Assembly (NCBI GenBank): GCA_025769875.1
Contig: JAGFNK010000198.1
Location: forward strand, 1-64,000
DNA length: 64,000 bases
DNA from: Russula earlei
Taxonomy: Eukaryota > Basidiomycota > Agaricomycetes > Russulales > Russulaceae
Reading direction: 5' to 3'
The notes under the pieces were generated by a model. It saw only the letters and a list, made by a program, of their open reading frames with translations. It was not told the DNA's origin and did not search any database. This document shows positions 44,258 to 56,100 of this stretch, in pieces. The translations under genes were made by a program, and so were the position numbers. Each line of letters opens with the position of its first letter. Positions within the stretch are counted from its first letter, which is position 1.

Positions 44258-44831
44258 GTTGGAGCGTTAGCTCAGGGTTCAGTGGGGCCAAGTCCCTGTG
44301 ACTTGGTTTAAGGGTTCAGTGGGGCCGGCTCAAAGAGACCAGATCAAGGGTTTAGCATCTCAAGACTTAAGTCAGACAATGACTTGGCCTGCAGACAGAG
44401 TTGATCTTCTGGTTTCACAGAAGAGGAGGATGATGAGAGAGAGGCAGAGGAGGAAGAGGAACACAAGAGTTCTTTGAGGTGTGCCCAGGTCAAGCAGAGT
44501 GTAGGCCAGCACTAACAAGTTGTGATTGAAAGAGGATACAGGGCAAGGGATGCAACATTAAGTGGGACAAAGCTAAGCTTGGGGCATTCCCCAGCTTTTA
44601 CAAGTGCTTAAATACTGTATCTAGCAAGGCTGTACAGTACCATATGTGGAACAATAGATAATAGTGACCAATAGCAAAAAAGGAGCTTAATCAATAGATG
44701 AAACACAATAGATGAAACAATGAAAGGTCATCAGCATCAAGGGGTGAAACAGTAACCAAGGAAACAAGGGTTATAGAAAAGAGCAAGAAGACTAGTGATG
44801 AACTGACAGGAGGGTAGATCATAACAGAGTG

Positions 44832-45406
44832 GGCAATGTGGTCAAGGTCTTGATGTCAGGTGTGAGGTTGTGGGCATGCAGTCAGTGGCAAAGGCTGAAA
44901 GTCCACAAAGGAGGGAGGTGTGGGAGCAGGTGAGGCATCCTGCAACATGTGATTCTGTGGCCAGCAATATGGCTCACCTTACTGTTTTCACAGACAGATG
45001 TGAGAGGCACAAAAGAAAAATCTGAAGGCTTCTATTCCAGAGAGTAAGTAGATAGTTTATGTATAGAGAGTAAGCATGAAGGGTAACATGTGTAGTAACA
45101 TAGAATGACATTAGTGAGAAGCTAAGTGAGATGGGAAGAGACTGCATGAAATATATATCTATATCTAACATATATACAATCAGTACAACTGAGTAGTGTG
45201 CATTGCATGCATTTAGCACTTGCCAAGTGGAGTTACATCTTGGCTTGGTGGAGCTACAAACAAGCCCAGGACATTGTGTGACTGTCTGAACAAGGGTACC
45301 TGTCCAAACAACATGGCAGGTTTAGTAGTATCCTTGCCTCAGCTTTGCTAAATCTGGACCTGGTGGTAGTCACAGTTCAAGGAGCCCGGTGGTTTGAAAC
45401 CGCCGT
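44832..45406. other. unassigned AT-rich spacer
   Basis: About 575 bp continuing the background of 38366-39524. I find no recognisable coding sequence; a minus-strand open stretch (44974-45219) is AT-rich and has no motif. Confidence 0.45.
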
Positions 45407-45426
45407 ACCTCTCCCCCACTATGACA
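45407..45426 (+). repeat. 20-bp inverted repeat partner (left)
   Basis: ACCTCTCCCCCACTATGACA, exactly complementary to 48828-48847. It is followed by several ACCGG-containing motifs (45440-45530). The pair brackets the Ser/Ala/Pro-rich gene, but no target duplication is visible. Confidence 0.6.
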
Positions 45427-45612
45427 CCATGTGACCTTCGGGAAACCGGCCCGGCCCGGTTCATAAATTCGATAGACCGGTCTGTTGCGGATGCCCAACG
45501 GTCACTGGACCAGTTTATAACCGGTCCAGACCATTCATTTATAATAATGATGTAACATTATATCGCGGTGCAGTGTGCTACATACAATAGATATGAACGC
45601 GTAGTTTATTAT

Positions 45613-47806
45613 CTATGTGCTCTGCAGTATGTGACTATGTTCCTTCCGTTGCTGTATCTCCTGTACGGGTACGGAATCCATGTGCGAGGACAATCGAGTG
45701 TGACATGTCCTTGTCCGAGTCTGAGCCTTGCGGCATGTTGAGGGTGTTGAACGCGGGTGTGGTGTGTCGAAGCAGGGAGGATGAGGCATGCTCACGGTGT
45801 GTCGAATGCGTTGTCGCGCCTCGTGGTGTTGCCAAGTGCCGGCCATGTTGCTGCTGTTGCTGCTGCTGTCTATGCAGAGGCGATGGCGGCAAGAGCGAGG
45901 GCGGTGGTGAGAGAGGGTGGCGCCGCCGGAGGGTGAGGGTCGTGGAAGACGGAGGCGACGGAGAAGAGGGTGAGGGCGGTGGTGAGATGGCGGGATTGTC
46001 TCCACAGCAGGTGGCGGTGGGACGTGTTGACGATAGCGCGTGAGTGGGTGACGAGACAAGAGGTGGTGGATGGCGTGGTTCGCCTCGCGAACGTTTGCCA
46101 TAGTCGTTGAGCTAGAGATTGTGTGATCAGTGTCCAAAAACAAGACGTGAACGGGTCGCTGGTAATCATCTCGCGGCGCGCGACGAGGTCTTCGCCACTG
46201 CAGGTGGTGGCAGCACGCGTGAATGAGGGTGTACGTGTGGGCGGGGATGCGATGGAAGGGGAGGTGTTGTGCGGCGTGGTGCTTGCGTCGGTGGCTTCTC
46301 CTCTGACGACGGCGTGGTGGCGGGGTCTGATGTTCTTTCTGCAGGGCGGCGTCGTGACATCGGCTCTTCTGAGGCGGTGGCGTGCTCTTTGTTTTCCAGT
46401 TATTTGTGCGTTCTTTCTCGGCGGTGCGAGGCGGCGTAATGGCTAGCGACGGAAGTGAGAGGGTGGCGTGGTCAGGAAGCAGAGCGGTGGCTGGGACTAA
46501 ACCCAGAACGGCAGCGGACGAGGCTGAGGGCGTGGTGGCGACGGCCGATTGAGCTGGGCTTGAGGCGGCGGGCGGCGCTAAGACGTCAGTGGGCAAGACT
46601 GAGGCTACGGGTGCGGCGGTGCGCGAGACGAGGACTGGGGCAGCAACAGTAGACGTAGATGCGGTTGGCAATGCTGAGGCTGAGACTGGGAGCGCGGAGG
46701 CTGCGGCTGACGCGGGCGGAGAGGAGACGAGTGAGGGCACGGCGGTGGACGAGACTGGGGCAGCGACAGGAGACGTAGAGGCGGTGGCTGGCAATGCCAG
46801 TGATACGACGGTTGACGGGACTGAGGAATCTGGAGTTGGAGCGGCGGAGGGCGAGACTGGAATGGAGACAGGCGACATGGAGGCAGTGACGGTGGCTGGT
46901 GATACTACTGAGGGCGCGGGCGAGGCGGCGGATAAGACGAAGGTGGGGGTGGCAGACGAGGCTGAGGCAGCTGTTGCTGGTGGAGCTAACAGTGCGGCGG
47001 CACCGGCGGCTGGCGATGCTGGCGATACGACGGTGGACGAGACTGGAATGACAGTTGAAGGAGAAGAGACGGTAGGTGAGGTTGGAGGCGAAGGGACAAC
47101 AGAAGCAGGTGACGTGGAGGCGATGACGGGGGACGCTAGCTGTTCGGGGACGGCAGGGACGATGGGAGCGGGAGTAGGCGATGTGGAGGTGATGGTGGGT
47201 GAACTGTATGTCAAGTTTAAGTCGTCTTCATCGGGAGAACTGAGGTCGCGTTCCCACTGAATGTCACGTGGGTCTTGAGAGAAGATGTCGATTGCCGTAT
47301 CGAACACCTCTCGGAAATCAATATAAATTCTTCATCGCTCATCCATGTGCCAGGGGTCGAGTCATCAGGAAATCATCCTGCGGATGGAGTCCGAGCCAAA
47401 ACAGTTCGTTGCAATCTTCATGGGACAGGCGGCATGCACGTACGAAAGGACCGCATACTGCTCTAAATTCTGAGTGATATTGAAAGATGTCTTCCAGGTC
47501 GCGTGAACGAAGTCCTGATGAGGCGGCCACAAAGCCTCGGAGATCCCGGTCATAGTAGTGGTAGGGAATTGGCATGATGGAGGGAGCGCTGCGACTGCGG
47601 GTGCGGGGGAGATGATAGGCGGAATGGAACGGGCAAGATGGGCGACGAGGCTGGCTGGCCGCGACTCCGATCGCACTGGACGCGAGGGCTGGAAACCTGG
47701 GCTTAGGGTTGAATGGACTGAGCTGGACTGAGCTGGACTGGGCCCCAGGCTCGCTAGTGTGATCGGAACATGGCGAGGGTGTGTCGTGTTGGCGGGATGT
47801 TGGCAT
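45613..47806 (-). CDS. gag-like protein with long Ser/Ala/Pro/Thr-rich middle (probable transposon gene)
   Basis: The minus-strand ATG at 47806 begins MPTSRQHDTPSPCSDHTSEP; a conserved-looking block follows (IPYHYYDRDLRGFVAASSG, RDLEDIFQYHSEFRAVCG, HEDCNELFWLGLHPQDDF), which resembles the N-terminal gag-type segment of some basidiomycete retroelements. The frame changes near 47340, and from 47307 reads FDTAIDIFSQDPRDIQWERD, then about 240 residues of Ser/Ala/Pro/Thr/Val repeats, then a basic Arg/His-rich tail to 45613. An intron or a frameshift may join the two parts. Very CpG-rich compared with other elements here. No RT or integrase is nearby. Function is not established. Confidence 0.45.
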
Positions 47807-48827
47807 GCGCGATGGGCAAGAGGGAGGAAGTGAGGGATGAAAGTGGGGAGTGAGGATACTACAAGCGGGAGGAAGAAGGATGCAGGGACGATGAGAGAAA
47901 AGGAAGGTGTGATCTTAGATGAAACGCAGGGGGTGGACTGAGCGATGGGGCCACCGGAGGGCTCAACGCCGTTTCGCGTGATTCGCGGGGCTTGCTCGTA
48001 GGACAGGTTGCCTGAGGCAACTGGGCGAGGGAAATCAATGGGGACAGGGGGGGTCAATTCAACTCGGATCAGCGCCACACTGGGGCAGCCAGTTCGTAGC
48101 GCGCCAGGTCAGGGCATGCAGAGTTCAGTGGGCTTGATCCGAGGGCAGGTAGGAGCAGAAGGGAAACAGGGGGAATAACTCGAAGATGACGCGTGCATGG
48201 GGCGAGTACAAGTCACATGATCCCATGCTCAGCAGGATCACATACCTTACAACATCCTTCGAGGGTTGCGAGAAAATGAGACTATTCAATTGAGTAGGAG
48301 GGAGGGGCTCTGATTCGGATATCAAGTCGTAGAGTAGAGTTGGGGCAGGTGATGACGATGCTGGAGTATGCAAGTAGGCACTCAAGGGCGTCTGTATAGT
48401 TGAGGGTTGGATAGAGGTATAGGGGCCCAAGTGCGCGAGCCACAGGGCACACGGTGGGTAAGCGAATGGGAGACAACTGACATACTGTGGTGGTGTAAAA
48501 ATTAAAAAAAAGTAGCCACAGAAACGAAAACAAAATACCGCACGTGCAAATCCATTCCAGCTGAGTCAGGAATGTGGCTTGCTATGGGTAATGAGGTGGA
48601 GGCTTGTCCAGGGAGGTAGTCATGTTGGCCATAGAGAGAGGTTTAGTGGGAAGGAGAGGAGGAGAGGATGAGAGAACGTGGTCAACGAAACAAATGCACC
48701 AGGGATATCGCTGACACAGCTACAGTCGGTTGCCATCGGTCCGGTCTGGTTCGATCCGCGGTCCATTTTCGGGTCGGCCACACATTTGTCACATGACCAC
48801 ATCTTTGTAAGCTACTATATATGGAAA
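47807..48827. other. upstream region of the gag-like gene, no clear gene
   Basis: About 1 kb with several minus-strand open stretches of Pro/Ser-rich composition (for example 48125-48430) and no recognisable domain. It could be leader sequence of the element at 45613-47806. Subterminal CCGGTC motifs occur at about 48735-48780. Confidence 0.4.
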
Positions 48828-48847
48828 TGTCATAGTGGGGGAGAGGT
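48828..48847 (-). repeat. 20-bp inverted repeat partner (right)
   Basis: Complement of 45407-45426. On the minus strand it also encodes the last residues (DTSPPL, stop) of the short ORF that the LINE interrupts. Confidence 0.6.
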
Positions 48848-49929
48848 GTCAGAGCTGTGGTTTTCATGGAGCTCGGTCCGCCACCACCACCACCTCCAAA
48901 CCCTAACCCCAATCTGAACACCCAACCCCCCCCGGAAAAGCCACCCGACACAGGGAATACTTACCCACCGGAAGGGAATCACCCCAAAAGCTCCGAGCCT
49001 TCCCTGGCTGAAGAGGCAGACACAGGTAAAACGCCAGACCCTAGACACAGCACCCCAGTCGAGGATAAGGCCAGAAACCACTCACCTCACACCGGGAAGG
49101 ACAGAAGCACTAATCAAACCCCAGCTGAGAGGGATACCTCCCTCGGCTTTCTCTCATACACACCTAAATACCTCACCATCATCCAGAAGGGCTTCCTTTC
49201 CCAACAAACCCCAGGCTTTTTGGATGCCTCGGAATGGGCCCAACTGAGCTGCCATCTAGTAAACACCATTGGTCGGGGCCTCCTCCAAGCAAGCAGCAAC
49301 GTTGGAGAGGATGCGATGGAAGAAGTCATTGCAAAATCCCCTGACCCGGACCCATTGAGGCCAAACCTCCCCACATACTTCCACAGGCTAACGGACACAT
49401 CCAACCTCTTAGCCGCCCACCTCACCGGAAACCTCACTAACTACCAGGATGAGCACTCAGACACCCTGGAGGAGTACCGGAGAAAGGCAGCTAAGAAGGC
49501 CACGGTGGAAGTAGAGGAAACATGGAGACTCTGGAAAGAGCAGCAGGTGGAACAAAGAGCAGCGGCGCAGGAATCGGAGATCGCTGCAGCTGCTCGAAAC
49601 AGAAACACCACCTACTTCATACAATCAGCTGAGGAGATGGGATTTACTCTCTCCACAAAATACCCCACTGATCGCTCACAGATGACGCCCAAGACAGGAA
49701 ACAAAAGGACCATATCGGGTTCAGTCACGCCCTCTACCTTTACCCAAACCCCCCCGCCAGTCAAACCCTGCTGGAACGAGCAACATGCTCTCCCATTCCC
49801 ATACACCGAGAGGGCGAGATACGTCTCGCCCCCCCATCACCGACCGCACAACCATCAGACAGACGGAACCCTCCCCAACTCCCAACCCCAAAAGGGGATC
49901 CCACTCCGGTCCACTGACTGTAGCACAGG

Positions 49930-50891
49930 TGTCAAGACTCACTGTTGAACTATCCAGTTCAAGAGCGAGGGGTAAGCTCAAAGACAAGTCAATAAACGTC
50001 CAAGACGGCGTGAGCAAGAAGTAAAGTCCAGAGTAGTAACAGGTACCAGAGAGGCACTGTTACTGTGAGAGTCGAACAGTCACGCAGAGAAGAGGCCAGG
50101 ATAGTCACAAGGGGATGGTCCTTAAAGGAGTATCCCAGGGATGGAGAGTGCCGTAAACAAATGGACAGTCTGAGGACTGTCCGCTACTTTATTGAGCGCT
50201 TATATACTACAAGAGAACTGCTAAATAGGGAACAAGTCATAACCTTGTTATCAAGCACAATAGAGTGATGAGTAAGAAGTCAGAGGACGCTTACTGAGCA
50301 TGCTCAGTCATGCTCAGTAAGCTGCTGAGTAAGAAGGCTTCTCCTGATGAGTAAGAGCTTTCATTGTCCACGTGTTCACTGCTTTAGAGCATGTGCAACC
50401 ACCTGATTCATTTTCTGTTAGTTAGTTTAGGGCCGGTGATTTGAGGACTTGTAGTTTGGTTAGGGAATAGTGTTATCTTATAAGGCCCTTATATAGTTCT
50501 ATTAGGGTCCTTAGAGTCGACCCTAATACTTCTATTAAGGTCCTTAGTGTTGCCTTATAGTTCGTTCTATAGTTATTAGAGTTGGTCTAATAACGCGTTG
50601 TAGGGCCTTTGATACTAGGTTAGTACCTATTGTAGAGTTCCTAAGGTCATTCCAAAGGGTCCTTAGGAAGGCCCTAATGCTGTCTTTTGTTGCTAGAAGG
50701 GTTGCCTTTAAGTGGGGCTTGCTGTATGTCGATTGTGCCGAGAATCGCTCGCGCAACAATGCACACGCGATATTGTGGACACCTCTACTCACCCCTTTTG
50801 CTCGTGTGAACAGGGTGACACCATAGAGGCTGGGTTTCCTCCTATAAGGAAGGGTCCTTCAAGGGCCCTCTCCGGGGAATGGTTCATGACA
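49930..50891 (+). repeat. solo LTR, family D
   Basis: 962 bp, TGTCAAGACTCACTG...GTTCATGACA, flanked by ACAGG (49925-49929 and 50892-50896). It shares the block AAATGGACAGTCTGA and a following CTTATATAC box with family B LTRs, so B and D probably belong to related elements. Its length with the duplication (967) restores the ORF1 frame exactly when removed. Confidence 0.9.
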
Positions 50892-52143
50892 ACAGGCTAC
50901 TGCGCACACAGATGCCGATGCAATCACTCAAGCAGTAGTGAGAGCGATGGCTCCTTTTGCGGCACGACTAGAAACACTGGAAAGGCTATCGATGCCCCCC
51001 CCGCAGAACAAAACCACAGGTGAGACCCACTGCGAACCACCCATCAACGCAAACATTAGACACCGGGCGCCGCCTCCGCGCCCACCCCTAGCCCCCACTA
51101 ATCACCCTCCCCTCCCCAATGCCCCGACAATGAGCACAGACAAACCAGAAGCAGGCTACACTCAGGTCTCCCGTCAAAGGAAGACCAGGAGTACAAACAA
51201 AGACCCACCCACCACCAGTACAGCACCAGTCATGACCATTATCACCCCAGCAACCTATGCCACAATAGCAGCTTCTGCGGCTAGCAACCCAAACAAACCA
51301 CCCGGACAAAAACCAAAACACCATAACACACCAACCATAACCAAGGTAACAGTCCTCCGATCAGGAGGATACAGCGACCAACAAGTAGAGAAAAACTTAC
51401 GTGACAGGGCAGCTGACGCCATAGTAAGGGAAGTTCACCTCAACATGAGCAAAGCGGTGGCCAACCCCATACCCCTAAAAGCAGGGAGATGGAGTGTGCA
51501 CCCCCGAAGCAAAGGTAACTTCGTCTTCTCTTTTGAAGGAAACATAGCCTTCGACCACATCATGTCGTATGAGCCCTTCCTTCTCAAACCGTTCCTAGGA
51601 GTGGGCCAGCTGTGCCCTTCAATGGGATGGACCTGTTTCCTTGCTCACGGGGTCCCAGTCAAGGACAACGATGACATCCTTTTCCGACCAACCGAGCTTC
51701 TCACGGAGGTAAGATTACTACCAGGTCTCAGGAAGGCCCATTTCTCCATGCTGCCGAGATGGCTGAAGCCCATCGAGCGCATAAACAGGCCATACTCCAC
51801 ACTCACTTTCGCCATCTCCAACCCGGATGGCTCAGCGGCAAACACGCTCCTCAAGGGCCGCACTGCCCTCTTCGGAAAAGAAATTCAAATCTGTAAGTGG
51901 ATTGACAAACCAGCACTTGTACAGTGCTTGAGGTGCCACGCTTTGGGACACACGAAGAAGTCAAAGGCATGCCCCCTGGGGAAAGACTCAGTTAAGTGCT
52001 TCATATGCGGCGCAGCGCACACATCTGAGGAGCACGACCAAAAGTGCCCCAAGAAACATACAATCGCAGGTCGCTGCGACTGCTCACACTATAAGTGCCT
52101 TAACTGCCAACTAAGCGGTCACCACTGCAGAGATGCCAGATGT

Positions 52144-52736
52144 TGTAACGGCGTCGCGGCCGTAAGAGCGTTAGCTCAAGGTTCAGTGGGGCCAAGTCCC
52201 TGTGACTTGGTTCAAGGGTTCAGTGGGGGCCGGCTCAGGGAGACCGGTTCAATGGTTTAGCGTCTCAAGGCTGAGTCAGACAATGACTCAGTCCGCAGAC
52301 AGAGTCGATCTCCTGGTTTCACAGAAGAGGAAGACGATGAGAGAGAGGCAGAGGAGGAAGAGGAACACAAGGGTTCCTTGAGGTGTGCTCAGGTCAAGCA
52401 AGGTGTAGGCCAGCACAAGCAAGTTGTGATTGAGAAAGTGTACAAGGCAAGGGATGCGACAGGAAATGGGACAAAGCTAAGCTTGGGGCATTCCCCAGCT
52501 TTTACAGGCGCTTAAATACTGTATGTAGCGAGGCTGTACAGTACTATAAGCAGAACAATAAGTGAAAAGGCAGATCAATAGCAAAAGTAGCTCAACAATA
52601 GATGAAACATAATAAGTGAAACACAATAAGGGATCACCATCAAGGGATAAAATGGTAACCACGGAAATGGAGATAATAAAAGGGGCAATGATGGGAAGGG
52701 ATTATGGACGAACCGACAAGGGGGTAAATCATAACA
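52144..52736 (-). repeat. solo LTR, family A
   Basis: 593 bp, flanked by GATGT (52139-52143 and 52737-52741), inside LINE ORF1. The ORF1 frame is restored when 598 bp are removed. It keeps CpG at sites lost in some other family A copies (GGCGTCGCGGCCGT). Confidence 0.93.
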
Positions 52737-53192
52737 GATGTCCCGCCAGAGATAATTTCAGACCAAGGGCAACACGAAAGGCAGTACGCGCAAAGAATAA
52801 AGGTAAGGAGAAGGAGACTAACCCTGAAATGGAGGAAGAAGAATACCTTGCCTGGACGAGAAACCTACCCAACAACGACAATGAGGACGATATGGACACG
52901 ACACCAGATCAGGCAAATGCTGACCCCTTCGCCCTCGACTACGACCCAACTCCAGTCCACCGAACGCAGTCCCAGGCCCTCCCCCCTGATAAGGAAAACA
53001 CACCGCAGCTCACACCAAAGAGGAAGACTATCCAGTTCAGCCTGCCCACGCCAGGCCCCTCACGCCACACTTCAGGGAAAGCGAATCCCACAGCACATAC
53101 CACGGCTCAATGGCAGGAGCAGGTAGGCCCATCCGCCTCAAAATCAACCCCTCGCGCCTGTAGAGTAGCGCTGCCCAGACCATCTGACCATA

Positions 53193-56100
53193 ATGACTGA
53201 ACACCCAACACTGTGTATAGCATCGGTAAACATGCGAAGGCGCAATGCCATGACCCATGCTCTACTAAATAGCGCCATTGAAACCAACTTACTACTCATA
53301 CAGGAACCTTGGTATGATAAAATAGGGATGGCCCGGAAAGATGACGCCCGAGAGGGGGTCGACATTCTAGGCGGTGCAGCCTCCCCAGCGTGGGAACTCC
53401 TGTACCCAGCCTTCGAAAACAAGCAGAGACCAAAGGTAATGTCCTATGTGCGTAAACCCAACCCAAACAACCGAATAGCACCGGCCTTCACGGCCACGAC
53501 AAGGCTAGACGTATGCAAACATCCATGCGTCCAAGTTCTAGATATAATCCTAGACAACGAAACATGGCAAGTGATTAAGTTCTATCATGACATTAAAGAC
53601 CCCACAGCCCTGGCAGCCCTCCTATCAATAGTTATTGACCACAGTACCCCAACACTAGTAATAGGCGACTTCAACGCACACTCCCCAACCTGGTCCCCGC
53701 AAGGGAACCCCAAATCACGCTGGGCCAACCGCATAGAAGATTGGGCGGCGACAAACCTCCTCATCCTAGCCAACACCCCTGGAGAAATAACACACAAAGG
53801 AGCGGAGCATGAAAGGGATTCAACAATAGACCTAGCATGGCTTAACATGGAAGCTGTAAGGGCCGCCACCTTCTCAGACCTGACTATAGACTGGCCTGGT
53901 TCTCTGGGCTCGGACCATGCCATGCTCAGGTTCACAGGTAACACGCGCACACCCAATGCTAACCGTGAAACAGACAACAATGACCCAGGCTTCCTAGTGG
54001 ACCCAGAACAAAAGGAAAGCTGGATCAAAAACTTCAGAGAGATCGGTAAAAACTGGTCCCCCACCACAGTCCTGACTGCGGAGAGACTAGATGACGAAGT
54101 ATCCATTTACATGACTGACATACAGCGCACAAATGAAGATATCCTAAAATGGAGACGCCAACATCACCGACATGCCGCGCCATGGTGGAACGCAGAGTGC
54201 AGACACGTGGTGCAAATACTCAAAGAAGCCCCAAACAGGGACGAACGGAAAAGAGCACAGAAGAGACTGAAGTCCACCATCCAAGCAGCAAAATGACACT
54301 GGGCCGATGACTATATCGACCGCGCCCAGCTCTGGGAAGTCGCAGCTTGGAGACATGGACGCAAAACAACAAAAATCCCCCCACTCACAAGAGCTGAAGG
54401 TGTCACCAACTCCCACAACAAAATGGCCAACATCTTCTCAGAACGGTTCTTCGCCAGGGACAGGCCAGTAGTAGACACACATTTCCTGGACGACCCAGTG
54501 CCACTTTGGCAATGCTCCCTAGCCCGAGTTCTCAAAGATTTAGTAAGTGACCTATTGGGAAAGGTATCCGGGCGATCAGCCCCAGGCCCATCAGGCCACT
54601 CCTGGACGCTGATCAAATGGGCATGGGAAGCGAACCCAGATAGACTCCTGTGGCTACTCGAGAGCTGCCTAAAAGTGGGCCATCACCCCAACACATGGAA
54701 AGAAGCGCTAGTATGTGTCATACCCAAACTGCACCAAGCTGACTACACCCTAGCGAAAAATTTCCGCCCAATAGCGCTGCTAGAATGCCTTGGTAAGTTA
54801 TTGGAGAAAATTGTGGCGAAGCTAATCTACCAAGACATGGCCAAGAACGAAATTGCCCCCACCTCTCAGTACGGAGGAAGGAACGCGTCATCAACAATTG
54901 ATGCAGGCCTCACCCTTCTACATGACATTCAAGCAGCACACCAAGCAGGACTCAGATGCGGCCTCCTGCTCTTCGACATCCAAGGCTTCTTTGACAACAT
55001 TAACCACGGAAGACTAACACAAGTGGTCGAAAACCTGGGTTTTGCACCGGAGTTGGTAAACTGGTGCCACTCCTTCCTGACCAATAGGAAGGTGTGACTG
55101 AAATTCAACGGACGCATCTCAGACCCCTTCGACCTGGAATCAGGCACCCCCCAAGGATCACCCGTTTCACCAGTCCTCTCTATCCTATACACCTCCCCCA
55201 TGCTGCACAAAGTGAAAGACTGGAACTGAGCCACACTAGCAATGTACATAGACGACGGAGCAATTCTCTCATGCGGTCCCGACTGGGTGTCAATTGAAGA
55301 GACGCTCCGCTCGAAATACACAGAATGTGCTAACTGGCTAACTAAAGCAGGTCTAAACATAGAACTGGAGAAATCAGAGGTGATCTTCTTCAAAAAACAA
55401 AGAGAGACTTCTATCCCTCCCAGCTACATACACCTCCCAATCCCGTCACACAACACCTATTACAGAGTCACAGCATCTAACACGATCAGGTACCTCGGGT
55501 TCTACTTTGACATGCGACTCAACTGGGCGCAACATGTCAAATATATGTGTAACAGAGCAAGAGCCTCTCTCAAAGCCCTTCAGCTGCTAGGGAACTCTGT
55601 CAGAGGACTAGAACAGGCAAAGTGGAGACATGTATACCTCGCTGTTTGCCTCCCCATGCTGACATACGGACACCAGCTCTGGTACACAGGCAAACAGGTC
55701 ACTTTAGTCAGGAAACTGCAAATGGTGCAGAACGAAGCAGTCAAGATCATAACCGGGGCCTTCCGCACAACCCCACAAGAACCCCTACATCACCTACTAA
55801 CCATCTTCCCAATGAAAATACGATTGAACAAACTAACTAATAACGCAGCGGTAAGACTTCATAGAACATCTTGCGACAGCCAACTACGGAAAAGGCTAGG
55901 AGGCGCGTGGTACACTGAAGCAGCACACACTGCCCATCTACCCACACCAAACAGTCAAAGAGCGAAAACCACCGTGAGAGCGCTAGCAAACCGGACACCT
56001 GCGAACAGCCCCCGCATAGAGGCCTTCCCCAACCTCCCGGCTGGCACCCCAGACTGGAACGGGCAGGTCAAAATAGAAACAGGCGGAGCTGACCTCACTA

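Larger units (their letters stand above)
39525..44826 (-). repeat. solo LTR, family A, split by copia 2
   Basis: The LTR starts at 39525 (TGTTATGGCATTG), is cut after 23 bp by copia 2 (39548-44257), and resumes at 44258-44826, ending GATCATAACA. It is flanked by GAGTG (39520-39524 and 44827-44831). Its own length is about 587 bp, with the 14-bp tandem motif nearly lost. Confidence 0.9.
48866..53200 (+). pseudogene. LINE ORF1 (gag-like, zinc knuckles), split by two LTRs
   Basis: Starts MELGPPPPPPPNPNPN and contains a helical middle (YLTIIQKGFLSQQTPGFLDA, YRRKAAKKATVEVEETWRLW). A frameshift near 49790 moves it to the frame reading RDTSRPPITDRTTIRQ; LTR D interrupts after GPLTVAQ and the frame resumes with ATAHTDADAITQAVVRAM. 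Then come a conserved block (KAGRWSVHPRSKGNFVFSFE, FLGVGQLCPSMGWTCFLAHG) and zinc fingers (CLRCHALGHTKKSKAC, CFICGAAHTSEEHDQKC, CDCSHYKCLNCQLSGHHC). LTR A interrupts after DARC; the frame resumes at 52742 with an acidic tail, ending at 53200. It is an RNA-binding partner of ORF2. Confidence 0.88.

Noticed and set aside
45380..45410. T-arm-like GGTGGTTTGAAACCGCC as a tRNA or SINE head
   Set aside because: No matching A box or other arms at suitable spacing.
46589..47260. 223-codon + ORF rich in Glu, Ala and Gly
   Set aside because: It is the antisense of the Ser/Ala/Pro-rich repeat of the minus-strand gag-like gene.
45407..48847. hAT transposon ends
   Set aside because: The 20-bp inverted repeat is perfect, but the flanks show no 8-bp duplication and no hAT transposase lies inside. 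Kept only as an observation.
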